NCBI GenBank assembly: GCA_002104935.1
Contig: MCGT01000001.1
Coordinates: 1-64,000 of the forward strand
Direction of reading: 5' to 3'
Source of the DNA: Hesseltinella vesiculosa
Taxonomy: Eukaryota > Mucoromycota > Mucoromycetes > Mucorales > Cunninghamellaceae
Length of the DNA: 64,000 nucleotides
The stretch's first letter is position 1; each line of letters begins with the position of its first letter. The translations under genes and the position numbers were made by a program. The notes beneath the pieces were generated by a model. It searched no databases and had not been told where the DNA came from. It saw only the letters and a program-made list of their open reading frames with translations. This document shows positions 45,764-59,124 of the stretch, piece after piece.

Positions 45764-46970
45764 CTAGGGAACACTATTATCGATGGCACAAAAGAGATAT
45801 TGAGTTGAACGCTGCTCTAAAAGAGAAGGGAATAAGAGCTTACCCAACAAATCGGCAATTTGCACATGAGGAGGACGGTTAGCGGTAAAGACAATGATTT
45901 CAGCTACAGCACACAAAAACGATCAGTCATCATCTATTTTCCTATCCCACAGAGATGTATACCAATATCCTGAGCCACCAGAGGTTGCATGCCCTTGTAC
46001 ACGTTGTCAGCCTTATCCTTGTCACCACGGAAACGCACGGTACTGAATTCGGTGTCGACCTAGACGAAGATAAAAAGGGCATGTGAGCAACTTCAAAGTA
46101 TAGCCTGACTCGTTGCTCCGTTGGTTGGGTGTTCTTACCAAGCCGGGGCAGATGCAGGACACGTTGACGGGGGTATCGACCAATTCAATCATCAATGACT
46201 TGGTGATAGCACCAACAGCATGTTTGGCAGCTACATAACAAGGAGAAAAAAAAATGAATATGGCGCATTGACATGCCATCGCCTGATCGCTTTCCTTACC
46301 ACAATAAATGGAGCCTTGCGAGTAGGCTTCCTTGCCAGCAATGGAACCGACGTTGATCACGTGGCCGGCTTGACGTTCAATCATGCCGGGGACAAGAGCT
46401 TGGGTGACAAACACAAGACCCTTAACATTGGTGTTCAACATGAAATCGATATCTTCTTCCGACACGTCCACCAAGTCATCCAAGCCAATGGCACCCTTTG
46501 AGAAAGTTGGTCAGTCTGCCCTACTCAAGATGTTCAGGAAAGTTTACCCCAGCATTGTTGACCAGGACATGGACATCCTTGAATGGAGCAGGCAGGCTGT
46601 CAACGACATTTTTGATTTGGATCTTGTCGCGCACATCCAATTGAGCAGCCAAGACTTGGACATCACTATGGGCTTGTGTCAGCTCTTGCTTGAGAGCTTC
46701 CAGGCGATCCAAGCGGCGAGCAGTCAGGACCTATAGAGAGAAATAAGGACTCAATGTTCAAGTTTGTTATGCTGATAGACAATGACGTACGAGGTGAGCA
46801 CCTTCTTTGGCGAATTCACGAGCACAGGCTTCACCGATACCAGAAGAAGCGCCGGTGCTAAATAAAAAAGGTATGAGTCATAGTGGCCATGTGGGGTTTT
46901 TTGGTCATCGTCAACGGAATGATCGTTGTTAAGTTTACATGAATACAACTTTGCCTTGGAGACGACCCAT
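45764..46970 (-). CDS. Short-chain dehydrogenase/reductase (yeast YMR226C/YdfG-like)
   Basis: NADP-type classical SDR. Yeast YMR226C and E. coli YdfG oxidise 3-hydroxy acids such as L-allo-threonine or serine; the substrate here is inferred. The start ATG at 46970 gives [11 protein letters not shown], spliced to [21 protein letters not shown] (the TGxxxGIG nucleotide loop). ARRLDRL fits NADP preference. LVNNAG, catalytic Ser in [13 protein letters not shown], and Tyr and Lys in [17 protein letters not shown] follow, then [27 protein letters not shown] and [19 protein letters not shown]. There are about six short introns. The C-terminus is unusual: homologues end in a conserved FPTNQAS-like tail, but here the frame runs on as [13 protein letters not shown] and stops at 45764, so the end is either altered or an unrecognised last exon. 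Confidence 0.85.
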
Positions 46971-49527
<2,557 letters not shown>

Positions 49528-49650
49528 GTCCTCTACTCTTTCTTTGACATTAAACGACGGCTTTGAGTATGTATAACAAAAGGCTTGGTTATTTACTAGA
49601 AAATATACAAAATGGGGGAGGGGGAGGGGGGGATATTCATAGATGAGAGA

Positions 49651-51158
49651 TCATTGTTGTTTGGCTGGCTTGGCCGCCTTCTTCTTGATGTACAAGCAAC
49701 CAATGTCCATGTGGGTGCAAATTTGCTGGATGACGGAGAGCGCAAAGCGAGCATAATGGATGATTGTCACAATGAGCAAACCGATCACAATCGAACGATG
49801 GTCCTTGTCCAATGACCTGCATAAAAGAAAAATGAGCCGCGTTTTCTACTATATTTTGTCAGGTCTTACAGGATGTTGTTGGTTTCCAAATACGCATACA
49901 AGTAACCAAGACCCAAGAAGCCAAACACAGGGGCATTGATGATAGGGAAAGGCAATTTGGCCACATGAGCAACAATCATCAGACCGACCTGGAAACCAAA
50001 CAGCAGGCCGAGGATGGGGATAAACAAAGCCAGATGCTCATGCACCAGGTCAGGCCACAAGCACATCCATTTGTAACCAAGGAAGCACATGACAAGAAAA
50101 GGTGTCAAACCCAACAGAGCCTTGGCAATGGATCGATCAGGATGTGACATGTCAGTGGGCGATCGCTTGACTTGGATGACATTGATGATGCTATGGAGAT
50201 ATCCCAAGGATTAGAAAAAAAAAGATCAGGCTCCGCTGTTTTCACATGCACGGCTGCCACCCAACTTTTTTTTTTTTTTTTTTTTTTTTTTGCAACTTAC
50301 GCAAAAGCGATGTTGAGAATTAGGATAACCAGGCCAAGGGCAATCAAACAGTGGTTCAATTGCAAGGCACCAACAAGGCGACTGTAGGCATTGGTAGACC
50401 ATTGGACTTGAGGGAGAGCTTCTTCTACACGCAGAGTCCAGAGGGCAGGGCCAAAATAGCCGGTGATCAATTGGACGCCCACCAGCATCAACACGCCTTC
50501 GACAGGTCCACTAAAATAGCCCAAATAGAGCACGCCGGTGTGGTATTCTTCCCAAGTGGACAGGTAAAAGTTGCCCAAACTAGCCACCAACGAAGCCACT
50601 GTCCACCAACTTTGGCCCAAGTACGTGGCTGATGCCCAGGTCATTACACCCAACGACGTGTTGATGGCATCGCAACCATGATCAAAAAGTTCACCTAACG
50701 GGCCTTGGGCGCCTGTTCGTCGAGCTTGTTTACCATCAATGGCATCCAGCGATTGGTAAATAAACAGACCTGCGCCAAATCTAGTTCATGTCCAGGAAAA
50801 AAAAAAAAAAAAACTAACGTAAATAAACATGCCATGGCGTCTTTTTTTTTTTCCCCTTACGTATAATAGACCCAGTTGGGACAGGGACCCAGATCAGGAG
50901 CATAGTAAAACAAGGTGAAGACATTGGCAACAATAAACAGCAAGCCAAGTAGGGTGATCAAGTTGGGTCTACAAGAGAAACAGGTCAGGTATAGTTCTAA
51001 AAAGTGTTTTGTTTGACTTACGCTACCCAAAGAGGGAAGATCTTGACCAAGTTGTTCCAGTAAGGAGCAAGAATGTAACGGGAAATGATGGATTTGTCTA
51101 CGCCTCCATATCTGTACTTGTACAGATTGTCCAGACTTTGCTCGGGAATGTAGCCCAT
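49651..51158 (-). CDS. EPT1: CDP-alcohol choline/ethanolamine phosphotransferase, multi-exon
   Basis: Final step of the Kennedy pathway: transfers phosphocholine or phosphoethanolamine from the CDP form to diacylglycerol in the ER or Golgi membrane. The start is MGYIPEQSLDNLYKYRYGG (51158). The signature DG..AR........G...D...D is present as DAIDGKQARRTGAQGPLGE and FDHGCD near 50.70 kb. Multiple transmembrane helices follow (for example LITLLGLLFIVANVFTLFYY and LFIPILGLLFGFQVGLMIV), and the lysine-rich C-terminus IKKKAAKPAKQQ could be an ER-retention signal. Introns lie near 49818-49869, 50192-50299, 50780-50860 and 50970-51021, the last three flanked by long homopolymers. Whether it prefers choline (CPT1) or ethanolamine (EPT1) cannot be told. 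Confidence 0.93.
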
Positions 51159-51558
51159 GGTTAAAAAAAAAAAAGCCAAGTGAGTGAGGAAAGAACAAGA
51201 CGAAAAAAAAAAAAAAAAAAAAAAAAAAGTCAGCCGCTTTGAAGGTGCACGCCCTGCCCCCCACGCTCGCTGAATCGGGTGCTGAGTTGGAAATCGCTGC
51301 CCCATCAATTTTGAGGTACTTTTTTGCACTTGCTGTAAAGAAACACATGCCCTCGGTTTTCGGAAACCGAGTGTCTCCCTTTCGTTTTGCTTCCAGCGAT
51401 AATCCAAGTAGAGTAGTCAGTGACAAAAAAAAAGCGCAGCGCTTGCGAATGAGATCAACAAATTCATCAAAAGGAGGGAGGGGGGGGGGGGCTTTCCTTT
51501 TTTGGTGCTGCCATCCGGCCCATTTTTTTTTTTTCATTCTCTTTCTGGTGTTCCCGCG
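51159..51558. promoter_or_regulatory. Divergent promoter region EPT1/GPD1
   Basis: 400 bp between start codons. It holds an A-rich block of about 25 nt (51204-51228), a G-rich run (about 51476-51491) and a T12 run (51523-51534). No gene was recognised. Confidence 0.5.
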
Positions 51559-52839
51559 ATGCTATTAAAGTGTGCACGGCATTCTTTTCGTCTTTCTTCC
51601 CGTTCTCATTCAAGGTTTTACTCGATGACTATTCAAAAAGAACGTGTTGGTATCATTGGCTCTGGCAATTGGTAACATGGCATAAAATCTCCCTCAGTCA
51701 GCTCACAGCCCTTGCCTTCTTTTTGAAGGGGGTCCGCTGTGGCAAAGATAATTGGCGAAAATGTGCAAAAGCATCCCGAGACATTTGAATACCCAGTAAG
51801 ACAATGGGTGTTTGAAGAAGATTACAAGGGTCAGCCATTGACAAAGGTGATCAACGAAAGCCATGAGAACCCAAAGTACCTACCTGGAATTAGGCTACCC
51901 AACAACGTTCAAGCCGAGCCCGACCTTATCAAAACTTGCGAGGACTGCACAATGCTGGTGTTTGTGCTGCCCCATCAATTTGTGAGAGGGGTGTGTGACG
52001 ATCTGCAAGGCAAGGTGAACCCAAGCGTCAAGGCTATTTCATTGATCAAGGGCCTCGAGATCAAGCCGGATCAGGTGACACTCTTCTCGCAAGAGATCGG
52101 TCGGCGCCTGCATTTGACCCATCCTGTTGCTGCGCTCTCTGGTGCCAATATTGCAGATGAGGTGGCCAAGGAACGCTTCTGTGAATCCACCATCGGCTGC
52201 ACTTCTGCCCAAGCTGGAGAACTGTTTCACCGCCTGTTCGCTACCCCTTATTTCCGAATCAACGTCATCGGTGACCCTGTTGGCGTGGAACTGTGCGGTG
52301 CCCTGAAAAACGTCGTGGCCGTAGCTGCTGGGATTTCGGATGGTTTAGGGTGAGTCTGTTTTTTTTTTCCTCGATCCTGCTTTTACTCACGACGACAAAT
52401 AGGTACGGCGATAATACAAAAGCAGCCTTGATCCGGATAGGCTTGATGGAAATGCGCAAGTTTGCAAAATCCTTTTTTGGTGGGGTCGAGGATGTCACCT
52501 TTTTTGAATCGTGCGGTGTCGCCGACTTGATCACCACCTGTGCTGGCGGGTGAGTGGCCAAAAGAAACTTGTCGACGACATGCATACCTATATTTTTCTT
52601 TCTTTCATCATAGACGCAATCGACGTGTGGCCGAGGCATTTGCAAAGACAGGCAAACCAATCGATGTGCTGGAAAAGGAAATGCTGAACGGCCAAAAATT
52701 GCAAGGCACTTTGACTGCCATGGAAGTTCACCAATTTTTGACGCATCACCAAATGACCAAGGCATTCCCCCTCTTTGATGCTGTGTATAGAGTTATTTAT
52801 GAAAAAGCTCCTCTGGACACCATTGTGCGAAATCTCTAG
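51559..52839 (+). CDS. GPD1: NAD-dependent glycerol-3-phosphate dehydrogenase, four exons
   Basis: Reduces dihydroxyacetone phosphate to glycerol-3-phosphate, supplying glycerolipid synthesis and redox balance. The Rossmann motif [15 protein letters not shown] is split by the first intron (about 51673-51728). Further blocks are [27 protein letters not shown], the catalytic-Lys segment [37 protein letters not shown], and [13 protein letters not shown]. Other introns lie near 52350-52402 and 52550-52614. There are two in-frame starts: 51559 adds [22 protein letters not shown], an Arg/Ser-rich leader without acidic residues, and 51625 gives MTIQKERVG. The long form may be mitochondrial and the short form cytosolic. 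A C10 run follows shortly after the stop. Confidence 0.96.
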
Positions 52840-53240
52840 ATACCCGAATTCCCCCCCCCCGTGCGGAAAGCAGGTTTTTTTTTATAGGGCGCGAATATAT
52901 CCATTTTTTTTTTTGCGGATAAATCAATCGTGTGAGTAGTCAAACTCTCTTCGAACGCGTGAGAAAATAATGTGTAGTGAGCGCAAAACCATAAATATGA
53001 GCGCATAGGGTGCGAGCGTACCTAAAAAAAATGGAATGGACACATTGTTGGGAGCCCCGTAGTGAATTCATTAGGATTGGGATGTACAGATACGGTAGCC
53101 CAGCACCAAATTGTCGTGGAGGACGATGGTTTTGACCATGCTACATCTTTACATGCGCTTTGATGTATGCTTCATTTGAAAACGAAGCCAGGGCACTGTG
53201 CGGTGGTTGAATATATCGTTCCAACTTTTTCTCCATTTTG
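52840..53240. other. Gene-free stretch after GPD1
   Basis: Starts with a C10 run (about 52851-52860) and T tracts. It has several GAGCGCA-like words (about 52978-53012) but no coding frame. Confidence 0.4.
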
Positions 53241-53413
53241 TATCAACGGTGATGATGCTGAAAAAATCAGGTCCATTGGCGATTGCCACCCGGCCAACTT
53301 TTGACCAGATTCGTTTTAGCATCTCCGATCCCCTAGCTAGAAAAAATGAAAAAATTGGCCATTTTCACCAGAGGACACCCAGTCAATCTGATCAAATATC
53401 ACAGGACAAAATT
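53241..53413. repeat. Solo arm of the MITE-like family
   Basis: Matches the right arm of the foldback element at 35350-35533 in the same orientation. Shared blocks in order: GGTGATGAT, AAAAA.C.GGTC, CCAACTTTTG, ATTCGTTTT, CATCTCCGATCCCCTAGCT, TTGGCCATTTTCACCAG and GATCAAA. The opposite arm was not found nearby, so this is a truncated or solo copy. Confidence 0.7.
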
Positions 53414-53988
53414 GGTTGAAATAGATTCATTCCAAATTTTCCATTCCAGTTCAAGGTGAACAGAAGTGAGCACGAGTAAATTGACAACTCTCTCAGACAA
53501 CAGGGGGAAGAGTTAGAGACTGGCAAGCATGCTCTAAAAAATCATTCGAACGTCCTTTGTTCAATTTCATTCACAGCTCAAAGAAATACGTGGTAGCCGT
53601 CGAACGATAACAGAATCTGGTATACATGAATAAAGCAAACACACGTTGAAGAGCCTCCCCTGTTATTATCCACATTACGCATATTATTGGACAATTTCAA
53701 GTACGGTATAACTTTGGTATCCACCCTTTTGCCTCTTTTTTAAGCAAAAGTTGAAGTGACCCCAGGCTCGCCTGCCTGATGAAACAAAATCAGCTGGTTT
53801 TATTTTGCTGAGATTTCTTTGAGTGTGGTTTTTCTTTGTCCTACCCTGCCTGTTTGACACCTTCTAACTTTTCTCGGCTCGGAAATATATTAAAAAGCGT
53901 GCCACGCAAGGTTACAAAAAAGGGATGTGGCCAATGTTTTATTTGAAGGGGCGAGCAAAAAAATGAGACCAGGCAACCGATCAGACGA
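53414..53988. other. Gene-free stretch
   Basis: AT-rich intergenic DNA between the repeat arm and the 3' end of the next gene. No frame, structure or repeat was recognised. Confidence 0.4.
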
Positions 53989-56419
53989 TCATGTCACCAT
54001 TTCTTCATCGTCATCTTGCTGCAGCTCAGTGATATAGACGAACAGGTCAGGCATGCGTAGGACATAGACGTTCCAGTAGACATGAAGTGTGTTGACCATG
54101 GTGACAATGTGCCATGGGTTGTTATCGTCGGAGACAGCAGAGAAACGGTCATCTTGAGGACACAGCAAATCTTTGGGCAAGTGGTATGGGCTGCCCTGAA
54201 TGTGGCGGGGTGGGATGGCAGCCGTTGGCTGGATGTGAATGACATAATCGAGATTGGGATCTAGGGCTGAGCATGAAGGCAGCACAAGAGCATAATAATA
54301 ATGACCAAGCACAAACGGAGTGGATGCTGTCTTGTTGGGCAAAGCGCTCAGCATAAAGTGGGTGACGTCCTGCGGATCTTTACGCCAAGAAGAAACAGGC
54401 GCAGGCGCTTGCAGGTAGGACGAGTGCGAGGACATTGGCAGGTTAGTGCGTACTTTGGGAGGCTCTGGTACCCATCGTGGCTGGTTGTGGTCGTCGTAGG
54501 TATTAACGAGGATGGACACCATACGCTGGCTGCTGTGGTGATCCATGATGATAAGCGAGGCACGATAGGACGGTTGGTAGGTTGTGACGAGTAACAGCCG
54601 CAGTAGATACATCAATAAAAGACAAACTACCCCAATACGTGCATACATACTCCGTGGCTGTTTTGCTGTCGCCTTGGCAAACGGTGAGCTGTTGTCCAAT
54701 AGCTGGTTGAACTTATCGATGATCAAGCTGTATGTGCTGGCAGCCGCTAGCTGGATCGAGGGCGGGCTGGGCTGCCTGGTAGATGGCGCGATGGGTGTTA
54801 TCCTTGATGAGGTGGTCGGGGTTGTGGATGTGGAGTGGATGGAAGCAGATGCCATGGACTGCATGGAGGCAGCCGCAGTAGGTACAGCAAGTTGCATTGG
54901 GGTTTGATCGCCGTCCAGGTCGAGTTGGTGTCGTTTCTGCTGGTGTAGGATAGATCGGAGCAGCTTGGAGATGACTGAGCGGTCGATGTTGACAAACTGG
55001 AACAGGGACAGGACATGGTACGGCGTAGGTGGGACTAGGCTGGAAGTGGCCCAACACTGGCCAAGACGCTGTTCCATCATGGTATCTTGTTGCGATGAGG
55101 GGCGATTGGAACCTCGAAACTGAAAGGAGGGCTGGTCTACCACTAGGTTGGATATGTCGGTCATCTTGATGCGCCATTGGCAAAATAATAGAGCCAGCTC
55201 GTTGCGTCGTTGGTCAAGCGTACGGGGCTGTTGGGGTATCAGGCGTGGGTGGGGGAACGAGTCATGCAAAGGAATCAACGGGGGTGACGGCGAAGGCGGG
55301 GTGGGTGACGTGGGCGAGGTAGGTGATAATGGACTGGGCTGAGAAGGAGGTGCAGAAGGCATTGCGGTTTGGCTGGAGACAGACAAGATCGGTAAGATTG
55401 GTATGGACAGAGCCGACAATTTCCACAACAGATCCATGTCCATGGACACCTGGCCTCGGTAGGCTTGGACAGCGTCGTGGTAAAAATAAACGCAGAGGTC
55501 GATGCCGCTTGGGGAAGCATCAGCAAAGACATGGCCGTCAAACGGACGCTTTTGCTGGTCGGGTGGGAGCTGAAGAATGGCATCGAGTTGGTAAGCGGGA
55601 AAGTGAGGCAAACACTGGGAATAGACGTAGTGCAGGACCGTTTCTGGGTCGTAATCCTGGGTGGTGAAATCGGCTTCGACTATCGCAACGCCATTGTCTT
55701 CAAACATGGTCATACTATCCATGGCAGGCGGCAGGTGTGAAGGTGGTTGGTCATCCATGAAAAAGAGGCTGAGAGGTAGCAGGTGATGCTTTTTTTCTCG
55801 AAACGATTCCGCAGCAAAGGAGGCGGTCGACGAAGGATCTTGATGGCGAAACAGGCTTCCTGACAGGCCGTCGCATAGTTTTTTAAGGAACAGTCGTTTT
55901 TCTTCATGGGCGGCAAGACCAATATACATGACTCGGAGGAAGGTGAGGTTTTCGAGTTGTTCAATGTCGTCCATTTGCTGAGCAAGCTGGTCATTCTTTT
56001 GCAGGTAAGAGAGCATGGAATCCAGGGAATCGGTGGTGGTGGGAGGGGTATCAGAAGACATGGATGGATCATTCATGGCGTCAAACAGCAGACCATAGTC
56101 AACAGACGATGAGGGTTTTCGTTGAGCCGCAGCAATCGGTGATAAAGGGGAGTGAGGGCAGGATGACTGCAGCGTATGTGTCTGGGTTAAGGAGGGCGAT
56201 GGATCATGCGTTTGCACCGATAATCGACGTTCTCCGTGTTTGGCATCTGTCAAAATAAACACAGTGTGAGACCACTTTTTGTTCCAAGGAGGGACACATG
56301 GTTACATCATGGTTGCCACGGGTACAAAAAAAATGCCTCCACCCCCACCTTTTTTTTAAAATACCTTTTTTCGTTTGAATCAGGGATCTGTTGGAAAGTC
56401 TAGGTGATTGATTGGTCAT
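53989..56419 (-). CDS. Unknown protein of about 770 residues, possible degenerate GTPase-like fold
   Basis: Not recognised. Exon 1 starts at 56419 (MTNQSPRLSNRSLIQTKK) and joins through a GT-AG intron (about 56249-56366) in phase to DAKHGERRLS and a long uninterrupted exon ending at 53989. Residues around LTFLRVMYIGLAAHEEKRLFLKKL, later SGIDLCVYFYHDAV and DLLWKLSALSIPILPILSV look like the strands and helices of a small-GTPase-type fold whose P-loop is lost. This is inference only. A Pro/Ser-rich linker follows, then a central helical region, a single hydrophobic segment (VVCLLLMYLLRLLLV, about 54.62 kb) and a C-terminal beta-rich part (HFMLSALPNKTASTPFVLGH) ending in an acidic tail (QQDDDEEMVT). 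Confidence 0.75.
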
Positions 56420-57201
56420 GTGTTCTGCGTACAACCTGACAATGAGCAAAAAAAAAAAAAAAAAAAAAAAGTGAGACAAGGAGATATTACGACGGAGGCA
56501 CTTCACGCATAGGCGTCAGTTGTGCGATGCCCACACTTTTGCCCAGGGGTAATGAGTAACATGGGCAAATGTGCTTGTCATTAGTTTATCGCATTTCTTT
56601 ACCGTACAAAACAAAAAGGCAAATGGCGTGGGTGCAATATCCAAAAAGGTAAGAAGGTGTTGAATAATAAAGACAGCGCGGGAAAAAAAAAGACGAGGCA
56701 AATACAAAAGAAAAGAAAAAAAAAAGGTATATCGAGAAAGGCTTGAGAGAAACTGATGGAGACAAGTACGAATGGACAAGGACAGTAGAATGAATGGAAT
56801 GATAAAAAAAAGTGAGAAAGAAAAGGAAAGCAGGAAAAAAAAACTCTCCCCTTTTTTTCTCCAGTTGCAAAAAAAAAAAAAAGGCGGGGTCATGTGATGA
56901 CCTGAGATCAATTTTTCATTGGTCAAATCCAGGGGTAGAAGAAGCTGTGCAATTTCTTGACGAAGAGCTAAATCAAGCCTTTCAAAACCTATGGGTAAAT
57001 CATGTTCACTGTCCCAGAAGCTTCCTTTTATTTTTTTTTGTTTCATGATCTTACCTGTCACCGACAGTACCGGTTACAAAAAAAGGTCGTACTTTTTTTT
57101 TGTGTTCCCCCTTTTTACCATATTTAAAAAAGGCTCTTTTTTTTTCTTTTTTCTTTTTTTGTTGTTGCTTTTGTTGTTGATTTAACCTTCTCTCTCCATC
57201 G
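56420..57201. promoter_or_regulatory. Divergent promoter region, unknown gene / BEM1
   Basis: About 780 bp, very homopolymer-rich (A21 near 56450-56471, A14 near 56869-56882, and T tracts before the BEM1 start). A minus-strand frame of about 50 codons near 56900-57061 lacks support. Confidence 0.4.
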
Positions 57202-58981
57202 ATGTTTAGGACAACACGACAACGTACTGAGCAGCGTCAGTCTTATTACAAGCCCAAACATACCAATCCCATCGACTATACGCTACTGCCAAAAAAAATC
57301 ATTAAAGCCATTGCCTCCTACACAGCTCAAGAGCACCATGAACTATCCTTCCAGCAAGGCGACTTTTTCCATGTCATTGGCCGAGAAAACGATCTTCATT
57401 GGTATGCTGTGAGCAATCCTCTCACCAATGCCAATGGCCTGGTCCCTGTTTCTTATTTCGATGTCGTTGATAAGGCCAATCGCACTCTCAGTGTCATTCA
57501 GCCGGCTCTCCCTGCTATGAACAGCTTTCAAGGTAGGTCCCTCATATTAAGAAATGGAGGGGCAAGGAAGGCTGACTTGTGGCGTTTTTTTTTTTAGAAC
57601 AAGGCTTGACTCCCAGGCAACATCGACAAACATTTGGGGTTGTGTTGTACGATTTTGACGCCCAGCAAGCCGACGAGCTGTCGTGCAAGGCCGACGATCG
57701 TATTGTGTTGCTGGCTCACTGCAATGACGAATGGTACGTTGCCAAACCCATTGGTCGATTGGGTGGCCCTGGTTTGGTGCCCATCTCCTTTGTTCAGCCA
57801 TTTGACATTGTTGCCAACCAGCCTCTGGCATCTGCTGCCATCCCCAGCCTACACGAGTGGAAACAGCAGACGGCCGATTACATCATGTCCACTATTTCCC
57901 TAAACGAGCCAGCCATGCCTCCCTTCCTTTCCTCCTCTGCATCCTCACCCTCCATTGTTACTCAGAGCTCAGACCGAGACATCAAACACACCTCCCTAAC
58001 ACCTTCCTTTTCTAGCAGCACAAGCCAGCCGGCTCTCCCTGCATCCATTGTTTCGACCTCTTCCGCAGCACCTGCAGCCACCCTTCCTGTGCCCAACCGC
58101 TCATCTCTCCGCCCAGCTTCTGGCGCTCTCACTGTTTCATGCTCCGTCCATTCGTACATTTTTGAAAATGATCAGTTCTGGTTCATTCTCTCCACCACCC
58201 TTAGCAATGGAAAATATCGAATTCTCTATCGGCTGTACTCTGGTATGTCTGAGAGAATGAAAACAGGACGCGGATCGCTCACCACTTTTTTTTTTTTTTT
58301 TGCCGCCTGGCTGGGCTCAGATTTTTATGAATTCCACATTGGTCTCATGAAAAAATACCCTCGGGAGTCTGGCAAGGAAAACAAGAAAGATCGCATTGTC
58401 CCTTTTATGCCTGCGCCTGTGGATCATGTGGATCATGATATTACAAGCAAGTCTATCTAAAAAAAAAAAAAAACGTTGAACTTTGCCACTCATCCACCTC
58501 TTTCTTTCCTCCATTTTTATTTGTAGAGGAACGCCAAGGTGACCTGGACACGTACTGTCAAAAGCTATTAGCCCTACCTCGGTACATCTCAGAATCTAGT
58601 CTGGTACAAGTTCAGCTTTTTGGTTTGAAACAAGGTGACATCGGCGCCGACCAAGAACCCACGCAGAAAATGGAAACGGAACAGGTGTCCGTCAGCGAAA
58701 GCGTCCAGCTTGCCAAGAAGCGAGCGTCGCTCGGTAGCAAAGTTAAAATCAAGATTGCATTCAAGTCTGACATGTATGCTATGCGGGTGCCAACCGACTG
58801 TAGTTTAGACGAACTCAAGGACAATATCAAGGACCGCATCGGCACCCTTGGCCCAATGACTTACCGCAATGAAAACCAACATGGGCGTCTCTGTCAGCTG
58901 GAATCAGCGGTGGACATGGAAGAAGCCATTATCCTGGCCATCCAGTATGGCAAACTCACCATCCATGTTGATGCCCTGTAA
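57202..58981 (+). CDS. BEM1: Bem1/Scd2-like polarity scaffold (SH3-SH3-PX-PB1)
   Basis: Scaffold that brings together Cdc42, its exchange factor and PAK kinases at sites of polarised growth. Domains are in order. SH3-1: KAIASYTAQEHHELSFQQGD...GLVPVSYFDVV (about residues 30-95). SH3-2: GVVLYDFDAQQADELSCKADD...WYVAKPIGR..GLVPISFVQ (about 57630-57800). A Ser/Pro-rich linker follows. PX: FENDQFWFILSTTLSNGKYRILYRLY|DFYEFHIGLMKKYP..RIVPFMPAP (58150-58430). C-terminal PB1: VKIKIAFKSDMYAMRVPTDC...LCQLESAVDMEEAI. Introns lie near 57532-57596, 58241-58319 and 58449-58526. The domain set and order are diagnostic of Bem1. The stop is only 143 bp before the VPS41 start. Confidence 0.95.
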
Positions 58982-59124
58982 TTATAGTTATTTATTTATG
59001 TTTATCGCATACGAACCCCTTACCCAGTATAAATTTTGAAAAAAAAAAGAGCCTTACTCGTTTTACCTTTTTTTCGCCTCCTTTTTTCTTCCCGCTTTTT
59101 TTTTCTTTTCATCCTCACGATAGA

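Noticed and set aside
45520..45882. Plus-strand 120-codon frame
   Set aside because: It is antisense to the last exon of the SDR gene in part, and overlaps the MULE relic in another frame. No independent coding signal.
56516..57061. Minus-strand 181-codon frame upstream of BEM1
   Set aside because: Mostly homopolymer-derived Phe/Leu runs in a promoter region. Only about 50 codons look normal.
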